Assembly: GCA_016919605.1 (NCBI GenBank)
Contig: JACXTQ010000202.1
Span: 1-32,386, forward strand
Direction: 5' to 3'
DNA from: Methylovulum sp.
GTDB taxonomy: Bacteria > Pseudomonadota > Gammaproteobacteria > Methylococcales > Methylomonadaceae
Length of the DNA: 32,386 bases
A model generated the notes under the pieces. That model worked only from the letters and a program-made list of their open reading frames with translations, made no database searches and was not told where the DNA came from. A program made the position numbers and the translations under genes. Shown here one piece after another: positions 24,006 to 32,306 of the stretch (the stretch's first letter is position 1; each line of letters begins with the position of its first letter).

Positions 24006-24980
24006 CTACGGATTCTTTGCAATCACAATCGCTCGTTTCGGTGCGGGCAACCCTTCCGCCGTCAACTGTGGGTTTTCAGGGTCGAGATAATCTTGTAACG
24101 AGTTAAAGCGCATCCAAGCGGTGCTGCGTTGTTCGGCGACGCTAGTGACCGTGATATCAACGACACGGACATCAACAAACCCGCAACGTTGCAGCCAGCT
24201 AACCAAGGTGGCGCAGCTGGGTAGAAACCAGACGTTGCGCATTTTCGCATAACGACTCGGAGGCAGCAGTGCCTCACCTAAACCGCCATCAATCACCAGC
24301 GTTTCCAAAATCAGTTCGCCGCCGGGGCGTAAGCAGCCTTTTAGCTCCAGTAAATGGTCGATGGGTGAGCGGCGGTGATAAAGTACGCCCATAGAGAAAA
24401 CGCTGTCGAACAATTGTAGGTTGGCAGGCAAATCTTCCATGCCCAGCGGCAACACATATACGGGCGCAGTGCCATGCAGTTTTTTGATAACTTGGAACTG
24501 CATCACGTTCAACAACATCGGATCAATGCCGACTACAGTTTTCGCCCCCGCTCCCAGCATTCGCCAACAATGGTAGCCATTGCCACAGCCGACATCCAGC
24601 ACTCGGCGGTAGGTGAGGGGGCTGATATGGTCTTGTAGGCGTTGCCATTTCCAATCCGAGCGCCATTCGGTGTCGATAAAAATGTCGAACAGTTGGTAAG
24701 GGCCTTTGCGCCAAGGATGCAGGGCTTGCAGATTTTGTTTTAGCGATAGTCGTTGAGCGGCAGTCAGGTCCTCGGCACAGCCTATTTCAATCACATCGGC
24801 ATTGATGCAGGTGTGGCTGTGCGGAAAATCAGGGATGGCATCAATGGCCGCTTGCCATTTGACCAAATCGCCGTGGTTGTTAGGGTCGAAAGCCTTTGCC
24901 AGTTGGCTTTGTAGGCTGGCGACCCAGGTATCGGCATCGGCGGTTAATAAGTCTTGTAATAAGGGCTGGTAGTCGATCAT
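24006..24980 (-). CDS. cmoB: tRNA U34 carboxymethyltransferase
   Basis: The product is 324 residues from the Met (MIDYQPLL) that matches the E. coli start and length of 323. The frame is open to 25094, but the upstream part is not CmoB-like. It transfers carboxymethyl from carboxy-SAM to 5-hydroxyuridine-34 in certain tRNAs. Diagnostic stretches: HPWRKGPYQLF, IDTEWRSDWKWQRL, LDVGCGNGYHCWRM (SAM-binding loop), FSMGVLYHRRSP, ETLVIDG and the ending PAPKRAIVIAKNP. cmoA, the carboxy-SAM synthase normally paired with it, is not next to it. Confidence 0.93.
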   Translation of the reverse strand: MIDYQPLLQDLLTADADTWVASLQSQLAKAFDPNNHGDLVKWQAAIDAIPDFPHSHTCINADVIEIGCAEDLTAAQRLSLKQNLQALHPWRKGPYQLFDIFIDTEWRSDWKWQRLQDHISPLTYRRVLDVGCGNGYHCWRMLGAGAKTVVGIDPMLLNVMQFQVIKKLHGTAPVYVLPLGMEDLPANLQLFDSVFSMGVLYHRRSPIDHLLELKGCLRPGGELILETLVIDGGLGEALLPPSRYAKMRNVWFLPSCATLVSWLQRCGFVDVRVVDITVTSVAEQRSTAWMRFNSLQDYLDPENPQLTAEGLPAPKRAIVIAKNP

Positions 24981-25178
24981 GACCGATAAAGTTGATGGGG
25001 GTGGTGTCTGTGTGTTTAGGGCTTTGCAGCCTTGGGTCGTGAGGGTAAATTTTACTGCTCGCCAGTGTGATGCCCCAAAATAAGGCCTTTTCACTTATGA
25101 AAAGTGTTGGGCGGGTTGCACCCATTGATGGGATTGAATGGGTGCTTGCCTTAAAGGCTTAAGGCAAGCAAATCCGCG

Positions 25179-25979
25179 TTAGTGGCTATCAGTAAGCTTC
25201 AGTAGTTCGCTGGCATCTAGCCCTGTGATTTCCAATATCTCGGTGGCAGAAAAATTTTTATTGATTAATTGCCGGGCGACCATAAGAGCTTTTTTTTGTT
25301 CACCAACGGTTATGCCTTGCTCCTGACCCATAATAAAGCTGGGTAGTTTTTCTATTTCTACTTGCAGCATTGCAAACTCCTGCTGTATGTCTATATTGAT
25401 GTTCCGGTTACTGGCCAATATTTCCAACATGCTAAGGTATTCTCTCAAGCGTTTGTTGTCATCTTGGGTCATTGCGATTAGTTTGGCGATAATGTCATGG
25501 ACGACAGTTTTGGCATCGGTATCCTTCAGGTCGCACAGCAAGGCCATGACGATGGCATCGGGGCTATCTTGGTTGATAAAGAACCGATAGTCCAAGTCGT
25601 GCATGTCAATGGCCGTATAGCGGTAGTGCAGTTGCGGCGTTTGTATGTGGTCTGGCATTGTCAAGGCTGGCTTGCCAATGTATAGCAGATACTGGAACAC
25701 CTCCTCTTTTGGGTGGCACAACCTGATGTCGGTCAAATAGCGCAACATCCTGTCCGGCATGTCCTGTTGGTTTTGATTTTGGATTTCAATATGCAGGATG
25801 GACACTTTACCGGTATTATCGCTAACCCGTGCGAGCAAATCCGCCCGTCTGTCTTCTATCCGTTGCTGCTCGGTCTCTATTAGTTCGACCGTTGCCAATT
25901 GCAAATTAAAAATATACGTCGCCACATCGACGAGGATGCGTTTAAAAACCTGCTTGGAGATAATGTCTTTTTGTCCCAT
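25179..25979 (-). CDS. Rpn-family/PD-(D/E)XK nuclease family putative transposase
   Basis: The product is 266 residues. The N-terminal part has DRRADLLARV, then a strand ending ILHIEIQNQNQ, the D...ExQ nuclease pattern of the Rpn/YhgA recombination-promoting nuclease family. MLRYLTDIRL and a mid-region about DLDYRF follow. The C-terminus, QGITVGEQKKALMVARQLINKNFSATEILEITGLDASELLKL, is the helical DUF4351-like tail of these proteins. Family members are DNA endonucleases that stimulate recombination and are often multicopy. No terminal repeats flank it, so it is not an obvious active mobile element. No Shine-Dalgarno is apparent. Confidence 0.75.
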   Translation of the reverse strand: MGQKDIISKQVFKRILVDVATYIFNLQLATVELIETEQQRIEDRRADLLARVSDNTGKVSILHIEIQNQNQQDMPDRMLRYLTDIRLCHPKEEVFQYLLYIGKPALTMPDHIQTPQLHYRYTAIDMHDLDYRFFINQDSPDAIVMALLCDLKDTDAKTVVHDIIAKLIAMTQDDNKRLREYLSMLEILASNRNINIDIQQEFAMLQVEIEKLPSFIMGQEQGITVGEQKKALMVARQLINKNFSATEILEITGLDASELLKLTDSH

Positions 25980-26131
25980 ACCGATGGTATTCCGTTTAAG
26001 GTTTTACCGCCAAGCAGTTTTGTTCCATTCGAAGATAGGGCTATTGATGTCCGAATGGGTGTTGCGAGCCAGTAAGCCGTGCCTACAGCTTAAGTAACCA
26101 GATGGCGTTAGCGGTATCTTAAAATGGCGTA

Positions 26132-26776
26132 TCAAGATTTGTTTTGAGGTTTTGCCGCTAAGGCTTCGATGTTACGTTTTGCCAAGCTGTCGATGACGGC
26201 GTTTAACGAGCCTTTGGTTTGTATCTCGCTGTTAAACGTAGATCGGTAGTTGGTGACTAAGCTCACGCCTTCTATCATAATGTCGTAGGCTTTCCATTCT
26301 CCTTCGTGCAGAGCCATGCGATAATCAATGGCTATCGGCTGGATGCCAGGTTGCAACACTTCGGTCTTCACCACCACTTTCGTGGCACCCGGTTCCATTT
26401 CCATCGGTAAAAAACGTACTGACCATTCTTTAAAATCGATAAATGCACGGGAGTAAGTACGTATCAATAAAGTCTGGAACTCTTGTTTAAAACGGTTGCG
26501 TTCTTCAACAGTGGCGGTTTTCCACAATTTACCCAATACTAAGGCGGCGATGTGGTCAAAGTCGACATGTGGATAGATGACTTGGTTAACAAACTCGTTG
26601 ATCTTGGCAAAATCTTTGGTGAAATTTTTGTCCTGCATTTGCGATTGCAATTGCGCCGAAGCTGATTCAATAGCCTGTTGTGGCGGTTGTAAATCGGCGG
26701 CGAACACCGGGGTCAGGGGGGCGGCAGTCAATAGTAATGCTAATAATGCAGATAAGATAGGGTGTCTTGCCTTCAT
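26132..26776 (-). CDS. mlaC: MlaC, periplasmic phospholipid-shuttling protein
   Basis: The product is 214 residues. It has a signal peptide (MKARHPILSALLALLLTAAP, cleavage after VFA) and the MlaC/Ttg2D domain: FVNQVIYPHVDFDHIAALVLGKLWKTAT, EERNRFKQEFQTLLIRTYSRAF and IEGVSLVTNYRSTFNSEI. MlaC carries phospholipid between the outer-membrane MlaA-OmpC complex and MlaFEDB. GAGGA lies 6 bp before the ATG. It is usually mlaD's neighbour; here it lies ~8 kb away on the opposite strand, next to cmoB, the Rpn gene and hemB. Confidence 0.93.
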   Translation of the reverse strand: MKARHPILSALLALLLTAAPLTPVFAADLQPPQQAIESASAQLQSQMQDKNFTKDFAKINEFVNQVIYPHVDFDHIAALVLGKLWKTATVEERNRFKQEFQTLLIRTYSRAFIDFKEWSVRFLPMEMEPGATKVVVKTEVLQPGIQPIAIDYRMALHEGEWKAYDIMIEGVSLVTNYRSTFNSEIQTKGSLNAVIDSLAKRNIEALAAKPQNKS

Positions 26777-27024
26777 AAAATCCTCTAAAATGCGGCGGTT
26801 AAAATATACGACTTTGGAAAATGAATTTAGTTTCTTAAAAAAGCCCGTTTATATTGAAAATTCCTAGGGTGATGAAGCGGCTGTGGTCTTTGTAGCACCT
26901 AACCGTGCATCGGCGAAAACACCGAGCTTTTGTTAGCCAAATGTTACGGCAATAAAATTCATCATAACCCTTTATTTCCAAAGCAAACCCGCTTTATTAT
27001 CAACCCGAAAGAGCAATAGATCAG

Positions 27025-28032
27025 ATGGCTTATCATAACATTACAATACCCATACGCATGAGAAGAATGCGTTACCAAGATTTTTCCAGACGCTTGATGC
27101 GCGAGAATCGCTTAAGCGCGGATGACTTGATTTATCCGTTGTTTGTAACCGAAGGCGAGGGGCTGCGCGTAGAGGTAGCCTCTATGCCTGGCGTGGAGCG
27201 GTTGTCTTTGGATATGTTGCTGACAGAAGCACGCGAGTTACACGCCCTAAAAATCCCCGCCATCGCCCTGTTTCCAGTGGTATCGGCTGAACAGAAATCC
27301 TTAGATGCCGCCGAGGCTTACAACCCCGATGGCTTGGTACAACGCAGTGTCCGCGCCCTTAAAGAGACCGTGCCGGAACTAGGTATTATCACCGATGTCG
27401 CCCTAGACCCCTACACTAGCCACGGCCAAGATGGCTTGCTGAATGCAAACGGCTATGTCGTCAATGATGAAACCGTCGCGGTATTGGTCAAACAGGCCTT
27501 ATCCCACGCCGAAGCCGGGGCTGACATCGTCGCCCCCTCCGATATGATGGATGGGCGTATTGGCGCCATCAGGGGAGCATTGGAAGCGCAAGGGTATATC
27601 AACACCTTAATTTTAGCCTACTCGGCCAAATACGCTTCGGCTTTTTACGGGCCGTTCCGTGATGCCGTCGGTTCGGCGGGTAATCTTGGCAAAAACAACA
27701 AACATAGCTATCAAATGGACGCTGCCAACAGTGATGAGGCCTTGCGCGAAATTGAATTGGATTTGCAAGAAGGCGCAGATATGGTCATGGTCAAACCGGG
27801 GATGCCCTATTTGGACATCATCCGCCGCGTTAAAGACACCTACGGCGTACCGACCTTTGCTTATCAAGTCAGCGGCGAATATGCCATGCTCAAAGCCGCC
27901 GCCCAAAACGGCTGGCTGGACGAACGCGCGGTGGTATTAGAGTCTTTGCTTGCTTTTAAACGTGCGGGTAGTGATGCGATTTTGACCTATTATGCCAAAG
28001 CCGTTGCCCAATGGCTTAAGGATGGCGCATGA
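27025..28032 (+). CDS. hemB: Delta-aminolevulinic acid dehydratase (porphobilinogen synthase)
   Basis: The product is 335 residues. It condenses two 5-aminolevulinates to porphobilinogen in heme synthesis. Schiff-base lysines lie in AYSAKYASAFYGPFRD (Lys202) and MVMVKPGMPYLDI (Lys257). The metal segment reads DVALDPYTSHGQDGLL (124-139): the zinc-binding cysteines of the E. coli and human type are replaced by Asp/Ala, as in the Mg-dependent Pseudomonas type. It heads the hemB-aroE-sixA run, sharing a 4-bp ATGA overlap with aroE. Its promoter should lie in the gap from mlaC. Confidence 0.97.
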   Translation: MAYHNITIPIRMRRMRYQDFSRRLMRENRLSADDLIYPLFVTEGEGLRVEVASMPGVERLSLDMLLTEARELHALKIPAIALFPVVSAEQKSLDAAEAYNPDGLVQRSVRALKETVPELGIITDVALDPYTSHGQDGLLNANGYVVNDETVAVLVKQALSHAEAGADIVAPSDMMDGRIGAIRGALEAQGYINTLILAYSAKYASAFYGPFRDAVGSAGNLGKNNKHSYQMDAANSDEALREIELDLQEGADMVMVKPGMPYLDIIRRVKDTYGVPTFAYQVSGEYAMLKAAAQNGWLDERAVVLESLLAFKRAGSDAILTYYAKAVAQWLKDGA

Positions 28033-28859
28033 GCGAGTGTTATGCCGTTTTTGGGCAACCTATCCAGCACAGCAAATCCCCGCGCATCCATACTTTTTTT
28101 GCTGCCCAGACTGGGCAGAATATGAGCTACACAGCGCAAGAAGTCGCTCCTGAGCACTTTAGCGATAATGTCCAGGCTTTTTTCGTCTACGGCGGTTTGG
28201 GGCTTAACTGCACCGTACCGCTGAAAGAATTGGCGTTCGCTTACGCCGATAGCAAAACACCCCGCGCCCTGCGTGCCAAAGCCGTCAACACCTTAAAATA
28301 CCAGCCCGATGGCTCGATTTTGGGCGACAATACCGATGGTTGCGGTTTAGTCACCGATTTGCTGGATAACCACAAGCTGACTTTGGCAGGTCGGCGGATA
28401 TTGCTGTTAGGCGCAGGCGGAGCCAGCCGAGGTATTATTGCCCCCTTGTTAGAACAAGCCCCCGCCACTATCGTCATAGCCAACCGCACTCCCGACAAAG
28501 CCACCCAATTGGCGGCGGAATTTCAAGATTTAGGGGGCGTTAGCGGCGGCGGTTTTGCTGAACTGAACGGGCAACAGTTTGATTTGATCCTTAACGCCAC
28601 GTCCGCCAGCTTGAGCGGTCAATTGCCGCCCCTGCCCGATGGCGTGTTAGTGGCAGGCGGTGTCTGTTACGATCTGGCTTACGGCAACCAACCCACGGCC
28701 TTTGTGCATTGGGGGCTTGCCCACGGTGCGGCGCACAGCGTTGATGGACTGGGTATGTTAATCGAGCAGGCAGCCGAAGCTTTTTATCTTTGGCGCGGAG
28801 TCAGACCGGACACCGCCGAGTTGATTAGTGTGTTCGATAGCGAAAGGGGGCGGCTATGA
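28029..28859 (+). CDS. aroE: Shikimate dehydrogenase (NADP+)
   Basis: The product is 276 residues. It reduces 3-dehydroshikimate in the aromatic amino-acid pathway. SKSPRIH (15-21) binds shikimate. LNCTVPLKE carries the catalytic Lys66, and GDNTDGCG the catalytic Asp103. GAGGASRG (128-135) and VIANRTPDKA form the NADP-binding Rossmann loop, with the NRT motif favouring NADP. Catalytic residues are intact. It overlaps hemB by 4 bp (ATGA) and sixA by 4 bp, so the three are probably translationally coupled. Confidence 0.96.
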   Translation: MSECYAVFGQPIQHSKSPRIHTFFAAQTGQNMSYTAQEVAPEHFSDNVQAFFVYGGLGLNCTVPLKELAFAYADSKTPRALRAKAVNTLKYQPDGSILGDNTDGCGLVTDLLDNHKLTLAGRRILLLGAGGASRGIIAPLLEQAPATIVIANRTPDKATQLAAEFQDLGGVSGGGFAELNGQQFDLILNATSASLSGQLPPLPDGVLVAGGVCYDLAYGNQPTAFVHWGLAHGAAHSVDGLGMLIEQAAEAFYLWRGVRPDTAELISVFDSERGRL

Positions 28860-29350
28860 GCCGTGAACTGTGGCTATTACGGCACAGCCAAGCTGAACAC
28901 AATGATGGCGTAGCGGACTATGATCGCCGCCTAACCGCCAAGGGTGAGCAAAAAGCCTTGCGTATCGGGCAATGGTTGCAACATGCGCACTTAAGCCCTG
29001 ATATAGTGCTTAGCTCACCGGCCGCTCGCGCTTACCATACCGCGTGTATCGTCGCTGACACCTTGGCGTGGGACAAATCGCGTGTGCAGCAAGAGGCTCG
29101 TTTGTATTTTCAAGGATTTATGGAGATTAAGGCTATCTTGGCAGAACTTCCGGCCAGTTTTAAAAAAGTGCTGGTAGTGGGGCATAACCCTGATTTTGAA
29201 GCGCTGTTGGTAAATTTGGTAGGGGGGGATAAGTTGGCTTATGACGATGAGCTGATGCCTACGGCGACTTTGGTCAGGTTACAGTTGCCGGATGATTGGC
29301 AGGCTTTGGCCGCAGGATGCGGGGTTGTTTTGGAAAGGATCGTGGCTTAA
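28856..29350 (+). CDS. sixA: SixA-like phosphohistidine phosphatase
   Basis: The product is 164 residues of the histidine phosphatase superfamily. The catalytic RHG-type motif is LLRHSQAEH (8-15; phospho-His at His10), and a second conserved histidine lies in VVGHNPDFEAL. SixA enzymes remove phosphate from histidine residues of phosphotransfer proteins. The start overlaps the aroE stop by 4 bp. It is followed by a hairpin between convergent genes. Confidence 0.9.
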   Translation: MSRELWLLRHSQAEHNDGVADYDRRLTAKGEQKALRIGQWLQHAHLSPDIVLSSPAARAYHTACIVADTLAWDKSRVQQEARLYFQGFMEIKAILAELPASFKKVLVVGHNPDFEALLVNLVGGDKLAYDDELMPTATLVRLQLPDDWQALAAGCGVVLERIVA

Positions 29351-29375
29351 CTGGCTAGATTATGCGTTGATAACA

Positions 29376-29403
29376 GCCATAAGGGTCATGCAACCCCTAT
29401 GGC
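29376..29403. terminator. Hairpin between convergent sixA and smbP
   Basis: GCCATAAGGGT and ACCCCTATGGC pair over 10 of 11 positions with a 6-nt loop. There is no long T-run, so it is a candidate bidirectional terminator only. Confidence 0.45.
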
Positions 29404-29416
29404 CGCAGTGTCTCGC

Positions 29417-29755
29417 TTATTTGCCGGCGCTGGCTTTTATATGTTCTACAGCTTCTGTTGCCGATTGGGTGGCAGATTCGGTTTGGTCTAGGCCACCTCG
29501 GTCAATAGCATCTTGCAGCGACTTTGCCGCCGCGTCCAGATGATTTTTTGACTTACCTTTAGCGACTAAGGAGCCTGCTAAAGCGTGCTCTAAAGCTAAC
29601 TTTGCGTGTTCGACCAAAACCGGTGGATGACCTGCTTTGCCGTGTTCTACAGCGGCTTTGGCGTGGCTCAACGCTTCGGTGGCATGATCTTCAGCGAAAA
29701 CAGCAGTGCTTAACATCAAAAATAAGCCTGCACAGACAGATGCTATTTTTTTCAT
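29417..29755 (-). CDS. Small metal-binding protein, SmbP-like
   Basis: The product is 112 residues with a signal peptide (MKKIASVCAGLFLMLSTAVFA) and a mature part rich in His and Ala: DHATEALSHAKAAVEHGKAGHP, EHAKLALEHALAG, HLDAAAKSL, then EAVEHIKASAGK. Histidines recur at helical spacing, as in SmbP of Nitrosomonas europaea, a four-helix periplasmic protein that binds Cu(II) and other divalent metals. GAGGAAA lies 5 bp before the ATG. Probable role: periplasmic metal buffering. It is convergent with sixA and divergent from thiC. Confidence 0.8.
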   Translation of the reverse strand: MKKIASVCAGLFLMLSTAVFAEDHATEALSHAKAAVEHGKAGHPPVLVEHAKLALEHALAGSLVAKGKSKNHLDAAAKSLQDAIDRGGLDQTESATQSATEAVEHIKASAGK

Positions 29756-30019
29756 TATTCTTTCCTCGATATTTTCGGTTGATACGACTTATTAGTTATT
29801 ATGTTTGCCGATGTCACTATTAGCGAATCGACATTATTATTTTAAATATCAATGCGTTTATTTTCAAGTGGGCTGATAATTGGCTTGCGACTTAAATTTG
29901 CTGCTAATCAAAATGTACAATCATATCCGTTTATGGCGTTTTTACGAGCCTATCCGCTAATGTCGTAGCACAAAGATAAGACTGGATGACTGATTTTAAG
30001 GACGGCCCTAGGTCTTGGC

Positions 30020-30048
30020 TTGCAATCTGTTATGTTTTCCTTTAACTT
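30020..30048 (+). promoter_or_regulatory. Candidate sigma70 promoter of thiC
   Basis: TTGCAA (30020-30025) and TAACTT (30043-30048) lie 17 bp apart and would start transcription just upstream of the riboswitch. The boxes are moderate matches. Confidence 0.4.
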
Positions 30049-30063
30049 AGATCGACATCGGTA

Positions 30064-30147
30064 AAGGCTAGGGGTGCTTCTTGATTGATCATGAGGCTGA
30101 GATAAACCCTTTGAACCTGACTCTGGTTAATACCAGCGTAGGAAAGC
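30064..30147 (+). promoter_or_regulatory. TPP riboswitch (THI element) controlling thiC
   Basis: Conserved elements appear in order: AGGGGTGC, GGCTGAGATAAACCCTTTGAACCTGA (split at 30096-30120), then CTGG...TACCAGCGTAGGAAA. These are the P2-P5 sequences of the thiamine-pyrophosphate aptamer. It ends ~45 bp before the thiC start. Bound TPP is expected to reduce expression, through the ribosome site or the downstream hairpin. Confidence 0.95.
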
Positions 30148-30172
30148 CCGCAAAACTTCCTGCGCTTTATTT
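30144..30172 (+). terminator. Possible expression-platform hairpin after the TPP aptamer
   Basis: AAAGCCCGCA pairs with TGCGCTTT (2-nt bulge) and T-rich sequence follows. It could be a weak intrinsic terminator or a structure near the thiC ribosome site (GGAG at 30181-30184). Confidence 0.35.
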
Positions 30173-30192
30173 TATGTTTTGGAGAAAATAAC

Positions 30193-32067
30193 ATGAGCGC
30201 AGTCCTCAAAGAGCAAGAGCTTGCCCAAACGGCCAGCAGTGTAAAAATAGATTCTTACCCCGCATCAGAAAAAATCTATGTGCAAGGCAGCCGCCCCGAC
30301 ATACAAGTGCCGATGCGTAAGATTACCTTATCGGACACCCCCGCCCATTTCGGCGTGGAAAAAAATCCACCGCTGTACGTCTACGACACCTCCGGCGTTT
30401 ATACCGACCCCAACGTTGAGGTCGATTTAAAAAAAGGCCTGCGTTCAGTACGCGCCGCGTGGATTGCCGAACGCAATGACACCGAAGAGTTGACCGGCCC
30501 CAGTTCAGAATTTGGCTTACAACGTTTGCACGACCCCGCCACCGCGCACCTGCGTTTTGAGCATATCCGCAAACCGCGCCGCGCCAAAGTCGGCCATAAC
30601 GTCTCGCAAATGCACTACGCCCGCCAAGGCATCATCACCCCGGAAATGGAATATATCGCCATCCGTGAAAATCAAAAAATGGAAGAAATGCGCGAATTAT
30701 GGAAAAACCAGCATCCTGGCGATTCTTTTGGCGCATCTATCCCTGATGTCATTACAGCCGAATTTGTCCGCTCCGAAGTTGCCAGAGGCCGCGCCATTAT
30801 CCCCGCCAACATCAACCACCCTGAATTGGAGCCGATGATTATTGGCCGCAATTTCCTCGTCAAGATCAACGGCAACTTGGGCAATTCAGCAGTAACTTCA
30901 TCTATAGAAGAAGAAGTCGAAAAAATGCTTTGGGGTATCCGTTGGGGCGGCGATACCATTATGGACTTGTCTACCGGTAAAAACATCCACGAAACCCGCG
31001 AATGGATTTTACGCAACTCCCCCGTGCCGATTGGTACCGTGCCTATCTATCAGGCGCTGGAAAAAGTCGGCGGCAAGGCCGAAGCCCTGACGTGGGAAAT
31101 TTTCCGTGACACCTTGATCGAACAAGCCGAGCAGGGCGTGGACTATTTCACCATCCATGCCGGAGTGCGTCTACACCATGTACCTTTAACCGCCAAACGC
31201 ATGACCGGTATCGTCTCCCGTGGTGGTTCAATTATGGCGAAATGGTGTTTAGCTCATCATACTGAAAGCTTTTTATATACGCATTTTGAAGAAATTTGCG
31301 AAATCATGAAAGCTTATGACGTGTCCTTCTCATTAGGTGACGGCTTGCGCCCCGGTTCTATTTACGATGCCAATGATGCCGCCCAATTCGGTGAGTTGGA
31401 AACACTGGGCGAGCTGACTAAAATTGCGTGGAAACACGATGTCCAAACCATGATTGAAGGCCCAGGGCATGTGCCGTTGCACATGATTAAGGTTAATATG
31501 GAAAAACAATTGGAAGAGTGCGGCGAAGCCCCGTTCTATACCTTAGGCCCTTTGACTACTGACATTGCCCCAGGCTACGACCATATAACCTCAGCCATTG
31601 GTGCGGCTAACATCGGCTGGTACGGCTGTGCTATGCTTTGCTATGTCACCCAAAAAGAACATTTGGGATTACCTAACAAACAAGATGTCCGCGAAGGTAT
31701 CGTCACCTACAAAATCGCCGCCCATGCCGCCGATTTGGCCAAAGGCCATCCAGGAGCGCAAGCCCGTGACAATGCCATGTCCAAGGCGCGTTTTGAATTC
31801 CGTTGGGAAGACCAATTCAATATTGGCCTTGATCCCGAAAAAGCCCGTGAATTTCATGACGAAACCCTGCCGAAAGACTCGGCAAAAGTCGCGCACTTTT
31901 GCTCCATGTGCGGCCCGCATTTCTGTTCGATGAAAATTAGCCAAGATGTCCGTGATTACGCGACCGAAAAAGGCATTAAAGACGAAGCAGAAGCCTTAAA
32001 GAAAGGCATGGACGAAAAATCTGCGCAATTTTTGCAAGAAGGCGCCGACATCTACCATAAAGTCTAA
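30193..32067 (+). CDS. thiC: Phosphomethylpyrimidine synthase
   Basis: The product is 624 residues. It is a radical-SAM enzyme converting aminoimidazole ribotide to hydroxymethylpyrimidine phosphate, the pyrimidine half of thiamine. The C-terminal CSMCGPHFC gives the CxxCx4C cluster motif binding [4Fe-4S]. Core stretches include RGGSIMAKWCLAHH, SLGDGLRPGSIYDAND, EGPGHVPLHMIKVNM and GPLTTDIAPGYDHITSAIGA. The length agrees with the long ThiC form with the N-terminal domain. The ribosome site GGAGA lies 7 bp before the ATG. It is regulated by the TPP riboswitch upstream; no other thi gene follows. Confidence 0.98.
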   Translation: MSAVLKEQELAQTASSVKIDSYPASEKIYVQGSRPDIQVPMRKITLSDTPAHFGVEKNPPLYVYDTSGVYTDPNVEVDLKKGLRSVRAAWIAERNDTEELTGPSSEFGLQRLHDPATAHLRFEHIRKPRRAKVGHNVSQMHYARQGIITPEMEYIAIRENQKMEEMRELWKNQHPGDSFGASIPDVITAEFVRSEVARGRAIIPANINHPELEPMIIGRNFLVKINGNLGNSAVTSSIEEEVEKMLWGIRWGGDTIMDLSTGKNIHETREWILRNSPVPIGTVPIYQALEKVGGKAEALTWEIFRDTLIEQAEQGVDYFTIHAGVRLHHVPLTAKRMTGIVSRGGSIMAKWCLAHHTESFLYTHFEEICEIMKAYDVSFSLGDGLRPGSIYDANDAAQFGELETLGELTKIAWKHDVQTMIEGPGHVPLHMIKVNMEKQLEECGEAPFYTLGPLTTDIAPGYDHITSAIGAANIGWYGCAMLCYVTQKEHLGLPNKQDVREGIVTYKIAAHAADLAKGHPGAQARDNAMSKARFEFRWEDQFNIGLDPEKAREFHDETLPKDSAKVAHFCSMCGPHFCSMKISQDVRDYATEKGIKDEAEALKKGMDEKSAQFLQEGADIYHKV

Positions 32068-32118
32068 GCCATCGCCTGCTCCCCAGTTTAAATAGATAGT
32101 CTCTATCCGGCTAAATTG

Positions 32119-32149
32119 GAGGGCAATACCATCCGCATCGATTGCCCTC
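32119..32149 (+). terminator. Hairpin downstream of thiC
   Basis: GAGGGCAAT (32119-32127) and ATTGCCCTC (32141-32149) form a perfect 9-bp stem with a 13-nt loop. There is no T-run, so terminator function is tentative. Confidence 0.4.
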
Positions 32150-32240
32150 GAAAATGCCGTAAACCGAGTGCCCTGTCATTTCTGTGATTAGCTAACCTAC
32201 TAATAAATAAGATTTAGACTAAGTTGTTGCTTGGCTTAAG

Positions 32241-32299
32241 GTGAAAAATAAAAAAATAACCTGAAAAGGTGTTGACGTATAAGTTAAGGAATGTATAAT
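32241..32299 (+). promoter_or_regulatory. Strong sigma70 promoter with UP-like element (stable-RNA type)
   Basis: TTGACG (32272-32277) and a perfect TATAAT (32294-32299) are 16 bp apart, the spacing typical of rRNA P1 promoters. An A/T-rich block at 32241-32268 resembles an UP element. The downstream discriminator is GC-rich (GTCGGCTC). Confidence 0.75.
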
Positions 32300-32306
32300 A
32301 GTCGGC

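Larger units (their letters stand above)
29756..30192. other. smbP-thiC intergenic region with thiC leader
   Basis: This 437-bp divergent gap holds the thiC promoter candidate, the TPP riboswitch and the ribosome site, listed separately. The smbP half (29756-30000) is AT-rich and shows no other element I can support. Confidence 0.5.

Noticed and set aside
24981..25094. N-terminal extension of cmoB
   Set aside because: The Met at 24980 aligns with the known CmoB start and gives the expected length; the extension has no family similarity.
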